DNA from: Actinoallomurus purpureus | Lineage (GTDB): Bacteria > Actinomycetota > Actinomycetes > Streptosporangiales > Streptosporangiaceae | Assembly (NCBI RefSeq): GCF_024055795.1 | Contig: NZ_JAMXMY010000012.1 | Coordinates: forward strand, 1-64,000 | Direction: 5' to 3' | DNA length: 64,000 bases | Part shown: piece by piece, positions 39,232 through 47,546 of the stretch | Layout of the letters: each line of letters begins with the position of its first letter | How positions within the stretch are numbered: the first letter of the stretch is position 1 | Translations under genes and position numbers: made by a program | Notes under the pieces: generated by a model | Databases searched by the model: none | Told to the model about the DNA's origin: nothing | The model's input: only the letters and a program-made list of their open reading frames with translations

Positions 39232-40380
39232 TCAGCGTGGCCCGGCCAGGTGCCGTCCGATCACCATGCGCTGGACCTGGTTGGTCCCCTCGACGATCTG
39301 CAGGACCTTCGCCTCACGCATGTAGCGCTCGGCGGGGAAGTCGCTGACGTAGCCGTAACCGCCCAGCACCTGCACCGCGTCGGTCGCCACCCGCATCGCG
39401 GTGTCGGTGGCGAACAGCTTGGCCATCGCGGCCTGCGGACCGTACGGCTTCCCGGCGTCGCGGCGGCGCGCGGCGGTGAGGTACAGCGCCCGGGCCGCCG
39501 CCACACCGGTGGCCATGTCGGCGAGCATGAACCGCAGGCCCTGGAAGTCGGCGATCCGCCGGCCGAACTGACGACGCTCGCGGGCGTAGGCGACCGCCGC
39601 GTCCAGCGCCGCCTGGGCGACGCCGACGGCGCAGGCGGCGATGCCGAGCCGCCCGCCGTCCAGCGCCGACAGCGCGATCGGGAAGCCCTGCCCCTCCGCG
39701 CCGATCCGGTCGCCCTCGGGAACACGCGCGTCGTCGAAGTGCATCTGCGCGGTCGGGGACGAGCGCAGGCCCATCTTCTTCTCCGGAGGCGCGGCGCGGA
39801 CGCCATCGGTGTCGCCGGGGACGTGGAAGCAGGAGATGCCGCGGCTCTTGTCGGCCGAGGTGCGGGCGAAGACGGTGTAGAAGTCGGCGTGCCCGCCGTG
39901 GGTGATCCACGCCTTGGTGCCGCTGATGGTGTACGCGCCGGTGTCGTGGTACGCCTTCGTGGTCAACGCCGCCGCGTCGGACCCGGAGTGGGGTTCTGAC
40001 AGGCAGTACGCGCCGAGCAGCTCGCCGCCGATCAGGTCCGGCAGCAGCCGCTCCCGCTGTTCGGCCGAGCCGTGCGCCGCGACCGGGAAGCATGCCAGGG
40101 TGTGCACGCCGGCCCCGAGGCCGACCGCGAGCCAGCCCGTGGCCAGCTCCTCCACCACCTGGAGGTACACCTCGTACGGCTGCCCGCCGCCGCCGAACTC
40201 CTCCGGATAGGGCAGCCCCAGCAGCCCCGCCCGGCCGAGCGTCCGGAACACCTCGCGGGGGAACCGGCCGGCCTCCTCGTCGGCGGCGGCCCGCGGCGCG
40301 AGCTCCGCGCCGACCAGGTCACGGGTCAGTTCGAGCAGGTCGTACGCCTCCGGCGTCGGCAGCTCACGATCAACACCCAT
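39232..40380 (-). CDS. Acyl-CoA dehydrogenase
   Basis: A 382-residue flavoprotein. ATG 40380 begins MGVDRELPTPEAYDLLELTRD. The family signatures are AYCLSEPHSGSDAAALTTKA (FAD/substrate loop), the middle-domain TKAWITHGG, GGRLGIAACAVGVAQAALD, RRQFGRRIADFQGL, and QVLGGYGYVSDFPAERYMREAK. The catalytic base region IVEGTNQVQRMVIGRHL is at the end. It oxidises an acyl-CoA to the 2-enoyl-CoA and passes electrons to ETF. The substrate chain is not readable from the sequence. It lies ~100 bases upstream of the Lrp gene. Confidence 0.93.
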   Translation of the reverse strand: MGVDRELPTPEAYDLLELTRDLVGAELAPRAAADEEAGRFPREVFRTLGRAGLLGLPYPEEFGGGGQPYEVYLQVVEELATGWLAVGLGAGVHTLACFPVAAHGSAEQRERLLPDLIGGELLGAYCLSEPHSGSDAAALTTKAYHDTGAYTISGTKAWITHGGHADFYTVFARTSADKSRGISCFHVPGDTDGVRAAPPEKKMGLRSSPTAQMHFDDARVPEGDRIGAEGQGFPIALSALDGGRLGIAACAVGVAQAALDAAVAYARERRQFGRRIADFQGLRFMLADMATGVAAARALYLTAARRRDAGKPYGPQAAMAKLFATDTAMRVATDAVQVLGGYGYVSDFPAERYMREAKVLQIVEGTNQVQRMVIGRHLAGPR

Positions 40381-40532
40381 CGTCCACTCGCCTTCGGCCA
40401 CGGCCCCTCCACGCTGAGGGGACACCTCCGGAAATAGTAGGACGTCCAAGTAACTGATCGCTATCACCCGAAGGCGACGTACGGTACGTCCTGGTGTCCC
40501 ACTACTTTGTTCCGACCGGTCGAGGAGGCGCG

Positions 40533-41813
40533 ATGCGGGTCCGGCTGTCGTACGGTGAGACCGGGCTGGAGGTGGAGCTCCCGGACGCGGCCACGACCGT
40601 CGTGACCCCACGGCACCACCCTCCCGCCCCCGACCCGGCGGCCGCGCTCCGCGCCGCGCTGCGCACGCCGATCGCCGGGCCGCCGCTGCGCGATCGCGTG
40701 CGCCCCGGGCAGACCGTGGCGATCTCCGCCTGCGACGGCACACGGCCGCAGCCGCGCGACCTGATGATCCCGGCCGTCCTCGACGAACTCGCCGACATCG
40801 TCGACCTCGACGACGTCACGATCCTCGTGGCGACCGGCACCCACCGCGGCAACACCGAGGCCGAGCTGCGTGAGATGTTCGGCGACGCCGTCGTCGACGC
40901 GGTCCGCGTCGTGAACCACGACGCCCGCGACCCCGGCCGCCTGACCTACGTCGGCACCCACGGCGCGGGCGTCCCCGTCTGGCTGAACAGCGCCTGGGTA
41001 GACGCCGACGTGCGCATCACGACCGGATTCGTCGAACCGCACTTCTTCGCGGGCTTCTCCGGGGGTCCCAAGCTCGTCGCGCCCGGCCTGGCCGCGCTGG
41101 AGACCGTCCTGACGCTGCACGACGCCGCCCGCATCGGGCATCCGTCGGCCACCTGGGGCATCACCCACGGCAACCCCGTCCACGACGACGTCCGCGCCAT
41201 CGCGACCGCCACCGGCGTCACCTTCGGCCTCGACGTGATCCTCAATGGGGACAAACAGATCGTCGCCGCCTTCGGCGGAGACCTCCTGGCGATGCACGCC
41301 GCCGCCACGGCCGCCGCCCGCGACGCGGCGATGCGCCCCCTGGACGCGCCGTTCGACGTGGTGGTGACCACCAACTCGGGCCATCCCCTCGACCAGAACC
41401 TGTATCAGTCCGTCAAGGGCATGTCCGCCGCCTACCAGGTCGTCCGGCCCGGCGGCGTCATCGTGTGCGCGGCGGAGTGCCGGGACGGGTTCCCCGACCA
41501 CGGGTCCTACCGCGAGGTGCTGGCCTCGGCGTCGTCCCCGCAGGCGCTGCTCGCCGAGATCACCGCACGCGCGCACACCATCCCGGACCAGTGGCAGGTG
41601 CAGATCCAGGCCCGTATCCAGGCGGGCGCCCGCGTGGTGATGCACACGTCGCACCTCGGCGACGCCGAACTGGCCGGCGCGCACCTGGAACAGACCCGCG
41701 ACATCTCCGCGACCGTCGCGGCCGCCCTCGCCCAGGCGGGTCCGGGCGCCCGGGTCTGCGTGCTGCCCGAAGGCCCCCAGACCATCCCCTACCTCGCCGC
41801 CGGAGCCTCCTGA
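40533..41813 (+). CDS. LarA-like (nickel-dependent lactate racemase family) protein
   Basis: A 426-residue protein of the LarA/DUF2088 family. The N-terminus reads MRVRLSYGETGLEVELP. The motif GTHRGNT occurs near residue 110. VEPHFFAGFSGGPKLVAPGLAA carries the conserved His and Lys that bind the nickel-pincer cofactor in LarA (family knowledge). ATG 40533 follows GAGGAGG. LarB, LarC and LarE, which make the cofactor, are not in this window. So it may use cofactor made elsewhere or racemise a different 2-hydroxy acid. Confidence 0.88.
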   Translation: MRVRLSYGETGLEVELPDAATTVVTPRHHPPAPDPAAALRAALRTPIAGPPLRDRVRPGQTVAISACDGTRPQPRDLMIPAVLDELADIVDLDDVTILVATGTHRGNTEAELREMFGDAVVDAVRVVNHDARDPGRLTYVGTHGAGVPVWLNSAWVDADVRITTGFVEPHFFAGFSGGPKLVAPGLAALETVLTLHDAARIGHPSATWGITHGNPVHDDVRAIATATGVTFGLDVILNGDKQIVAAFGGDLLAMHAAATAAARDAAMRPLDAPFDVVVTTNSGHPLDQNLYQSVKGMSAAYQVVRPGGVIVCAAECRDGFPDHGSYREVLASASSPQALLAEITARAHTIPDQWQVQIQARIQAGARVVMHTSHLGDAELAGAHLEQTRDISATVAAALAQAGPGARVCVLPEGPQTIPYLAAGAS

Positions 41814-41912
41814 ACCACCGCACGACGGGCCGGCCGGCGGCCTCCCGGACCATCCCACCCGTCACGGGCCGGATCGCCCCCGGTCGAGCGGCGGAGAATC
41901 CCCTGCCTCACG

Positions 41913-41936
41913 GCGCGGCCGCCTGAGCGGCCGCGC
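41913..41936. terminator. Bidirectional terminator, larA-like/M24 peptidase
   Basis: A 10-bp perfect stem GCGCGGCCGC/GCGGCCGCGC with a CTGA loop lies between these convergent genes. Confidence 0.7.
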
Positions 41937-41994
41937 GGCGACCCGCCCAGGACCGGGCCGCCGGACCGGCGCGACGGCCGGTCCGGCGGACCGG

Positions 41995-43113
41995 TCAGAC
42001 GTCGGCGACGATGAGGTCGCGGGTGACGTGATTGACGCTCTCGTGACCGTCGGCGGTGCACACGACGATGTCCTCGATGCGCGCGCCGTGCGGTCCCGGG
42101 TAGATCCCCGGCTCGATGGAGAAGGCCATCCCCGGCTCGAGCGGCTCGGTGTTGCCCGCCACGATGTACGGCTCCTCGTGCGTCTCCAGCCCGATGCCGT
42201 GACCGGTGCGGTGGATGAAGTACTCGCCGTACCCGGCGGCCGCGATGACATCACGCGCCGCCGCGTCGACGGCCTCGGGGGTGACGCCGGGGCGGACGGC
42301 GGCACGGGCGGCCTCCTGCGCCTCCTTCAGCACCGCGTAGTACGCGCGGAAGTCCGCCGGCGCCTCGCCGACGGCGTAGACGCGGGTCTCGTCGGAGCAG
42401 TACCCGCTGGGCATCGTGCCGCCGATGTCGACGACGACGGGATCACCGGCCTGGATGACGCGGTCGGACAACTCGTGGTGCGGGCTGGCGCCGTTGGGGC
42501 CGGACCCGACGATGACGAAGTCGACCGTCGCGTGTCCCTCGGCCACGATCGCCTCGGCGATGTCGCGGCCCACCTCCCGCTCGGTACGGCCCGGCTTCAG
42601 CAGGGCCGGGACGATGCCGTGGACCCGGTCGATCGCCGCTCCGGCCTCGCGCAGCGCCTCGATCTCGGCCGCGCTCTTGCGCTTGCGCAGCTCGCCCAGG
42701 ACCCGGCCCGCCGCGACCTGCTCCGCGCCCGGCATCGCGGCGCGGAAGCGCAGGGCCATGACCGCCCACATCCGGTCCGCGACGCCGACGCTGCCCAGGT
42801 CGCGCGGGAGCCGCGCGGCCACCAGCGCGTACGGGTCATCGGCCTCGTCCCAGGGCACCAGCTCCACATCGAGCGCAGCGGCCGTCGACGCCCGCGCGGC
42901 GGGCAGTTCGAGCCGGGGCACGACCAGGAAGGGGTCGCCGGCCGCCGGCACGACGAGGCACGTGAGCCGCTCGAGCGGAATGGCGTCGTAGCCCGTGACG
43001 TAGCGCAGATCGGGCCCTGGCGTCAGCAAGAGCGCTCCGAGTCCGGAGTCGGCGGTCGCCTCGCGCACCCGGGCGAGGCGGTCGGGCTCGAATAGGGCTG
43101 TCGGGCTTGTCAC
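41995..43113 (-). CDS. M24 family metallopeptidase (Xaa-Pro peptidase type)
   Basis: A 372-residue protein with an N-terminal creatinase-like domain (LGALLLTPGPDLRYVTGYD) and a C-terminal pita-bread catalytic domain. The five metal ligands are in VDIGG, SDETR, GHGIGLETHEEP, and FSIEPG/ARIEDI. It should cleave N-terminal residues ahead of proline in the cytosol. GTG 43113 is preceded by GGAGAGGGAA. Length is standard for PepQ-type enzymes. Confidence 0.92.
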   Translation of the reverse strand: MTSPTALFEPDRLARVREATADSGLGALLLTPGPDLRYVTGYDAIPLERLTCLVVPAAGDPFLVVPRLELPAARASTAAALDVELVPWDEADDPYALVAARLPRDLGSVGVADRMWAVMALRFRAAMPGAEQVAAGRVLGELRKRKSAAEIEALREAGAAIDRVHGIVPALLKPGRTEREVGRDIAEAIVAEGHATVDFVIVGSGPNGASPHHELSDRVIQAGDPVVVDIGGTMPSGYCSDETRVYAVGEAPADFRAYYAVLKEAQEAARAAVRPGVTPEAVDAAARDVIAAAGYGEYFIHRTGHGIGLETHEEPYIVAGNTEPLEPGMAFSIEPGIYPGPHGARIEDIVVCTADGHESVNHVTRDLIVADV

Positions 43114-43449
43114 ACCGTTCCCTCTCCTGTGAGACCTATCTGTCGGCCGCAATCTACTCCGCCCGACCGGGCCGGTCGCCTCCGGGCGGCGGCGGGCCCG
43201 ATTCCCGGCCTGCGGCACGGGCACCGCGGCCCCGACGGCGTCGCCCGGCGATGCACAAGACGCGCACAAGCACGATGGAAGATGCTCGCTGTGTGCGATA
43301 ACCCCATCACGGACAGCGAAAATCGCTACCATGACGTACATGCTCCTGGCGTGCACAAGGCGAGCGCAGACCCCGCTGGCCTCGTGCGTCACACATTCCG
43401 TACATCCACCATCGCCCCCGCAGACGATCACACAGTGAAAGTGGTCTCC

Positions 43450-44991
43450 ATGGGATTCCCTCACACCACGGGCGACACGCCCCAAGGCCCGCAGGCGGAC
43501 GCGTCGGATACGACCATCGATCGGCTCCGCGCCGAGAACGAGCAGCTGCGCGACACGCTCCGCACCAGCGCCGCCATCGAGCAGGCCAAGGGCGCGCTCG
43601 CCGAGCGCCTGCGCTGCGGTGTCGACGCCGCGTACGCCCATCTCCTCAAGCTGGCCCGGGACAGTGACATCTCCCCGTTGGACGCCGCCTCATTACTGTT
43701 CGCCCCGGAGAGCCGTGACGGCGAGTCTCCCCCGCCCCCGCGATCTCCCTCCGACGACGCGGGCCGCGCCGCGGCACCGGCCGCGGGCGACCGCCCGTCC
43801 GCGGCCGTTCGGACGGACGGTGAACGGAGCGCCGCCGCAGGCTCCCCGGCCGTCCTCGCCGGCCCGCTCGACCAGTTCCAGCACGCTCAGCGCCTCGGCA
43901 ACCTCGGCTGCGGCGTCTGGGAGCCGGCGACCGGCGCGAGCCACTGGTCCGAGCAGGTTTACGCGATCTTCGGACGTGACCCCGAGGAAGGCCCGCTGCC
44001 GCTGGACCGGCTCGCCGCGGTCGTCGTCCCGGAGGACGTTCCGCTCACCGCGCACCTCGTCAGCACTCTGGTCGACGGCCGGGAGCCCGTCGACAGTGAG
44101 ATCCACATCCGGCGTGACGGGGAGACCCGCGAGCTGCGGCTGATCGGCGAGCCCGTGGTCGACGCGACGGGCCGGCCCAAGGCCGTCCGCTGCGTCTACC
44201 AGGACGTCACGGGCTGGCGGCGCGGCGAGCGCGCGCTCACGGCGTCGCGCCGGCAACTGGAGCAGCTCCGCGTCGACGAGGAGCGCCGCCAGGCCATCGA
44301 CATGCAGCGCTCGATCCTGCCCCTGCCCGAGCGCGTCATCGACAAGCCGGGCCTGCGGGCGGCGGTCCGCTACCTGCCGGCCGGCATCCTTTCCCGCGTC
44401 GGCGGCGACTGGTACGAGACCAGCGCGATCGACGGGGAAGGCGTCTTCCTCGCCATCGGCGACGTCTCCGGGCACGGCCGGACCGCCGCGGCCGCCATGG
44501 CCCGGCTCCGCAACGGCCTGAGCGGGCTGGCGTTCACCGGTGCGCCGCCCGACCGCCTGCTGGCCTGGCTGAACCGCCTCACCCTGCACTGGCCGAGCTC
44601 GTTGACCGCCACGGCGCTGGCCGGCCGGTTCGACCCGGAGACTCGCACGCTGACGTGGGCGCAGGGCGGGCACTTCCCGCCGCTGCTGATCCGTGACGGC
44701 AAGGCGACGACGCTCGACCCGCCGGAGGGGATGCTGCTCGGCGCGGTCGACGACGCGGAGTTCGGCGTCGCGACCACGTCGCTGGAGTCCGGAGACCTGC
44801 TGCTGCTCTACACCGACGGGCTGATCGAGCGGCGCGACCGCGACCTGCAGGTCGGTCTGGATCTGCTGCTGCGTGTCGCGTCCACGGTCGGCAGCAACGA
44901 CCCCGAGACCGTGCTGGACCGCGTCCTGTCGGCGTTCGGCGCTCCCAACCCCAACGACGACACCTGCGTCGTGGCCATCCAGATCGTCTGA
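43450..44991 (+). CDS. ANTAR-PAS-PP2C (SpoIIE-type) phosphatase
   Basis: About 513 residues. An ANTAR RNA-binding module (AAIEQAKGALAERL, AYAHLLKLARD) lies at residues ~35-85 behind a short coiled coil. An Ala/Pro-rich linker follows. A PAS fold comes next (WSEQVYAIFGRDPEEG, ~residues 170-270). A PP2C/SpoIIE serine phosphatase ends the protein, with GGDWYE, IGDVSGHG, LYTDGLIER and NDDTCVV as metal-binding motifs. Such proteins usually dephosphorylate anti-sigma antagonists. ANTAR plus phosphatase in one chain is less common. Start uncertain (ATG 43450; GTG 43435/43441). The 43114-43434 gap holds only promoter-like sequence. Confidence 0.88.
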   Translation: MGFPHTTGDTPQGPQADASDTTIDRLRAENEQLRDTLRTSAAIEQAKGALAERLRCGVDAAYAHLLKLARDSDISPLDAASLLFAPESRDGESPPPPRSPSDDAGRAAAPAAGDRPSAAVRTDGERSAAAGSPAVLAGPLDQFQHAQRLGNLGCGVWEPATGASHWSEQVYAIFGRDPEEGPLPLDRLAAVVVPEDVPLTAHLVSTLVDGREPVDSEIHIRRDGETRELRLIGEPVVDATGRPKAVRCVYQDVTGWRRGERALTASRRQLEQLRVDEERRQAIDMQRSILPLPERVIDKPGLRAAVRYLPAGILSRVGGDWYETSAIDGEGVFLAIGDVSGHGRTAAAAMARLRNGLSGLAFTGAPPDRLLAWLNRLTLHWPSSLTATALAGRFDPETRTLTWAQGGHFPPLLIRDGKATTLDPPEGMLLGAVDDAEFGVATTSLESGDLLLLYTDGLIERRDRDLQVGLDLLLRVASTVGSNDPETVLDRVLSAFGAPNPNDDTCVVAIQIV

Positions 44992-45031
44992 CCCGCGCAG
45001 GGCACCGGCGCGAAGCTGAGAGGATGGCGGC

Positions 45032-45940
45032 GTGGGTGGACTCATGCTGCTCGACACACCGTCGCTGTACTTCCGCGCGTTCTTCGGAGTGCCCGAGACG
45101 GTGACCGCGGCCGACGGAACGCCGGTCAACGCCGTGCGCGGCCTCCTGGACATGATCGCGCGCCTCGTCCGGGAGCGCTCGCCGCACTCCCTGGTCGCCT
45201 GCATGGACGCGGACTGGCGGCCGGCGTTCCGGGTCGAGGCGCTGCCGTCCTACAAGGCGCACCGGGTCGCACCGGACGGCGGCGACCAGACGCCGGACGC
45301 GCTGGCGGCCCAGGTCCCGGTCATCGAGGAGGTCCTCGACGCGTTCGGGATCGCCCGGATCGGCGCTCCCGGCTTCGAAGCGGACGACGTGATCGGCACG
45401 CTCGCCACCGCGCACGAGGGCGAGGTCGACGTCGTGACCGGCGACCGTGATCTGTTCCAGCTCGTCCGCGACGACAAGCCCGTGCGCGTGCTCTACACCG
45501 CGCGCGGGATCAAGGCGCTGCAGATCGTCGACGAGGCGGAGGTCACCGCGAAGTACGGAATTCCCGGCCGCGCCTACGCCGACTTCGCCACGCTGCGCGG
45601 CGACCCCAGCGACGGGCTGCCCGGCGTGCCGGGGGTCGGGGACAAGACCGCAGCGGCTCTGATCACCCGGTTCGGTTCCCTGGAGGACATCGAGCGGGCC
45701 CTGGACGCGGGCGAGACGTCGGGTTTCCCCGCGGGCGGCCGGCTGAAGCTCGAGAAGGCACGGGACTACCTCGCGGCGGCGCGGACGGTGGTCCAGGTCG
45801 CCACGCGGATTCCCATTCCCGCCTTCGAGGCGGGTGTGCCGCGCACGCCCCGCGATCCGGAGCGTCTCGTCGCGCTGAGCGATCGCTGGAGCCTCGACAG
45901 CCCGGTGAACCGGCTCCTCGCCGCCCTGGGAGACGACTGA
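45032..45940 (+). CDS. 5'-3' exonuclease (Pol I exonuclease-domain type)
   Basis: A 302-residue FEN-like nuclease related to the N-terminal domain of DNA polymerase I. It shows MLLDTPSLYFRAFFGVP, ACMDADWRPAFRVEALPSYKAHR, FEADDVIGTLA, VTGDRDLFQLV (metal-binding acids), and the helix-hairpin-helix GVPGVGDKTAAALI. It would remove RNA primers or flaps. GTG 45032 gives MGGLMLLD; ATG 45044 is an alternative. Stand-alone copies like this are common in actinomycetes beside a full-length polA elsewhere. Confidence 0.94.
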   Translation: MGGLMLLDTPSLYFRAFFGVPETVTAADGTPVNAVRGLLDMIARLVRERSPHSLVACMDADWRPAFRVEALPSYKAHRVAPDGGDQTPDALAAQVPVIEEVLDAFGIARIGAPGFEADDVIGTLATAHEGEVDVVTGDRDLFQLVRDDKPVRVLYTARGIKALQIVDEAEVTAKYGIPGRAYADFATLRGDPSDGLPGVPGVGDKTAAALITRFGSLEDIERALDAGETSGFPAGGRLKLEKARDYLAAARTVVQVATRIPIPAFEAGVPRTPRDPERLVALSDRWSLDSPVNRLLAALGDD

Positions 45941-45993
45941 CGGGGCACCGCACGGCCCCGGCATGTGACCGCTGGGTGACTGTTTGCATTTCT

Positions 45994-46046
45994 TGCGTCA
46001 TTTGGCGCAGTACGGCGGCATATCCGGCGTTGTCATTTCAGTGACA
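45994..46046. promoter_or_regulatory. Crp/Fnr-type dyad sites upstream of the small membrane protein
   Basis: TGTCATTTCAGTGACA at 46031-46046 is a perfect TGTCA-N6-TGACA dyad, the half-site length and spacing used by Crp/Fnr proteins. A second dyad TGCGTCATTTGGCGCA lies at 45994-46009. Its core GTCATTTGGC recurs before the vWA gene. A Crp/Fnr regulator is encoded at 46701. Confidence 0.6.
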
Positions 46047-46088
46047 GGGTCGGTGAAAGTTGCGGCCCGCGCGGGAGAAAGGCTGCCG

Positions 46089-46589
46089 ATGACGCCCACT
46101 CTTAGCCGCCGGACGCCGGTCTCTCCTGGAGACGATGAGGCGGCGTTCGCGACCGTGACGGAGATGTTCGCCATGACGCAGCGCTCGAACCACGCCACGG
46201 CCTTCGCGGGGTGGGTGGTCGCGACGAGCGCCATGGGCCTGGTGCTGGAATGGGGCACGATCCAGTCGCTCACCGGGTCGGCTCCGGGCCGGGTCCTGCT
46301 GGCCGCTCTCGCCCCCCTCGCCGCCGCCCTCGCGTACGTCGTGGTGCTCCTCACGCGCGCCCACGCCGTCACCGCCGGCGCCCAGGAGGACTTCCACCGC
46401 TTCATCGCGACGACTCCGCCGGACGCGCCGGAGTTCGCCGCCCCCGCCTTCCGTCGGCTGCGTCTGCTGACCGCCGCCGCCCGTCACCGCGCGATCCTCA
46501 CCCGGACCGCCCTGGCCTGGGCATACGTGTCGGGCGCGGCCTTCCTCCTCTGGAGCGCCGCCGCGATGGCGATGGCCACCGGTCACTGA
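46089..46589 (+). CDS. Small membrane protein, unknown function
   Basis: A 166-residue protein with two central hydrophobic helices (FAGWVVATSAMGLVLEW and VLLAALAPLAAALAYVVVLLT) and a third near the C-terminus (ALAWAYVSGAAFLLWSAAAMAM). A charged loop between them has AQEDFHRFIATTPPDAPEF. I do not recognise a family. ATG 46089 has GAAAGG upstream and puts the dyads 43-95 bases upstream. It precedes the Crp/Fnr gene in the same direction and may be part of its regulon. Confidence 0.6.
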   Translation: MTPTLSRRTPVSPGDDEAAFATVTEMFAMTQRSNHATAFAGWVVATSAMGLVLEWGTIQSLTGSAPGRVLLAALAPLAAALAYVVVLLTRAHAVTAGAQEDFHRFIATTPPDAPEFAAPAFRRLRLLTAAARHRAILTRTALAWAYVSGAAFLLWSAAAMAMATGH

Positions 46590-46700
46590 AGGACACCACG
46601 GACCGGCCGGCATCCGGGGCGCGGAATTCCGCCACCTCCCCCATGACCCCGGGTGCCGACCCCTAGACAGATTTCCCCTTCATTAGGTCCACTGGCGGTA

Positions 46701-47444
46701 ATGGGGTTCAATAGCGAACCTCTGCCGTCACGGGCAGACGGAGACCGGGTGCAGGAGATCCTCGCGAACAGACACGGGTTTTGGCAGGCATTGCAGGAGT
46801 CCGAACGAGCCGCGTTGCGCGCGGCCGGCCGGACTCGTGAGTATGCGACCGGCACACTGCTGTGCAGCCAGGGCGCCGACCCCGACCACGTCCTGATCAT
46901 TCTGGACGGCTGGGTGAAGGTGACGGCCGGCCGTGCGGACGGTCAGGAGGTCATGCTCGCGATCCGGGGACCGTCGGACACGATCGGCGAGAGCGGCTGG
47001 CTGAACGGCCGGCCGCGGTCGGCGAACGTCAAGGCGCTCAACCGGGTCCGTGCGCTCGCGATCCCGGCCGAGCCGTTCGCCGCCTTCCTCAACAGCCACG
47101 CACACGCGGCGCAGGTGCTCGCGCGGGTGATGGTCGGGCGGATGGACGACGCCGACCGCCGGATGACCTCGCAGGTCGGCACGAGCGGCCCGAAACTGCT
47201 CGCCCTGCTCCTCCTGGACCTGGCCGAACGCTACGGCGTACCGGGCGGGGGCGGCTCCGTCACGCTGCCGCTCCCGCTCACCCAGCAGGAACTCGCCACC
47301 ATGATCGGCCGCGCCCGTGAGACCGTCGCGCGAGCCCTGACGGTCTGGCGGCGGGAGGGGATCGTGGTCACGCGCCGAATGCGCATCGTCATCCTGCGCC
47401 CCGACGCGCTCCACGACATCGCCGAACACGACGAGGACGGCTGA
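46701..47444 (+). CDS. Crp/Fnr family transcriptional regulator
   Basis: A 247-residue regulator. The N-terminal cyclic-nucleotide-binding fold has TLLCSQGADPDHVLIILDGWVKV, GQEVMLAIRGPSDTIGESGWL, and RPRSANVKAL. The position corresponding to the Crp Arg-Ser cAMP contact reads RPRSANV. So cAMP or another ligand is possible but not proven. The C-terminal HTH reads LTQQELATMIGRARETVARAL. No Fnr-type cysteine cluster is visible. Dyads of the matching class lie upstream of 46089 and at 47459. ATG 46701 fits better than the in-frame GTG at 46653. Confidence 0.9.
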   Translation: MGFNSEPLPSRADGDRVQEILANRHGFWQALQESERAALRAAGRTREYATGTLLCSQGADPDHVLIILDGWVKVTAGRADGQEVMLAIRGPSDTIGESGWLNGRPRSANVKALNRVRALAIPAEPFAAFLNSHAHAAQVLARVMVGRMDDADRRMTSQVGTSGPKLLALLLLDLAERYGVPGGGGSVTLPLPLTQQELATMIGRARETVARALTVWRREGIVVTRRMRIVILRPDALHDIAEHDEDG

Positions 47445-47458
47445 CCGCCGGACCGTAC

Positions 47459-47472
47459 GTGTCATTTGGCAC
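47459..47472. promoter_or_regulatory. Candidate Crp/Fnr site before vWA gene
   Basis: GTGTCATTTGGCAC shares GTCATTTGGC with the site at 45997-46006 and keeps flanking inverted bases (GTG/CAC here, GCG/CGC there). It lies 75 bases before the vWA gene start, just after the Crp/Fnr gene. Confidence 0.5.
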
Positions 47473-47546
47473 AGATGGCATCGAAGGGACGACGTTACAC
47501 TTCATCCCCCCGATCACCCCCGCGCTGAGGGGAGCGTCACCCCCAG

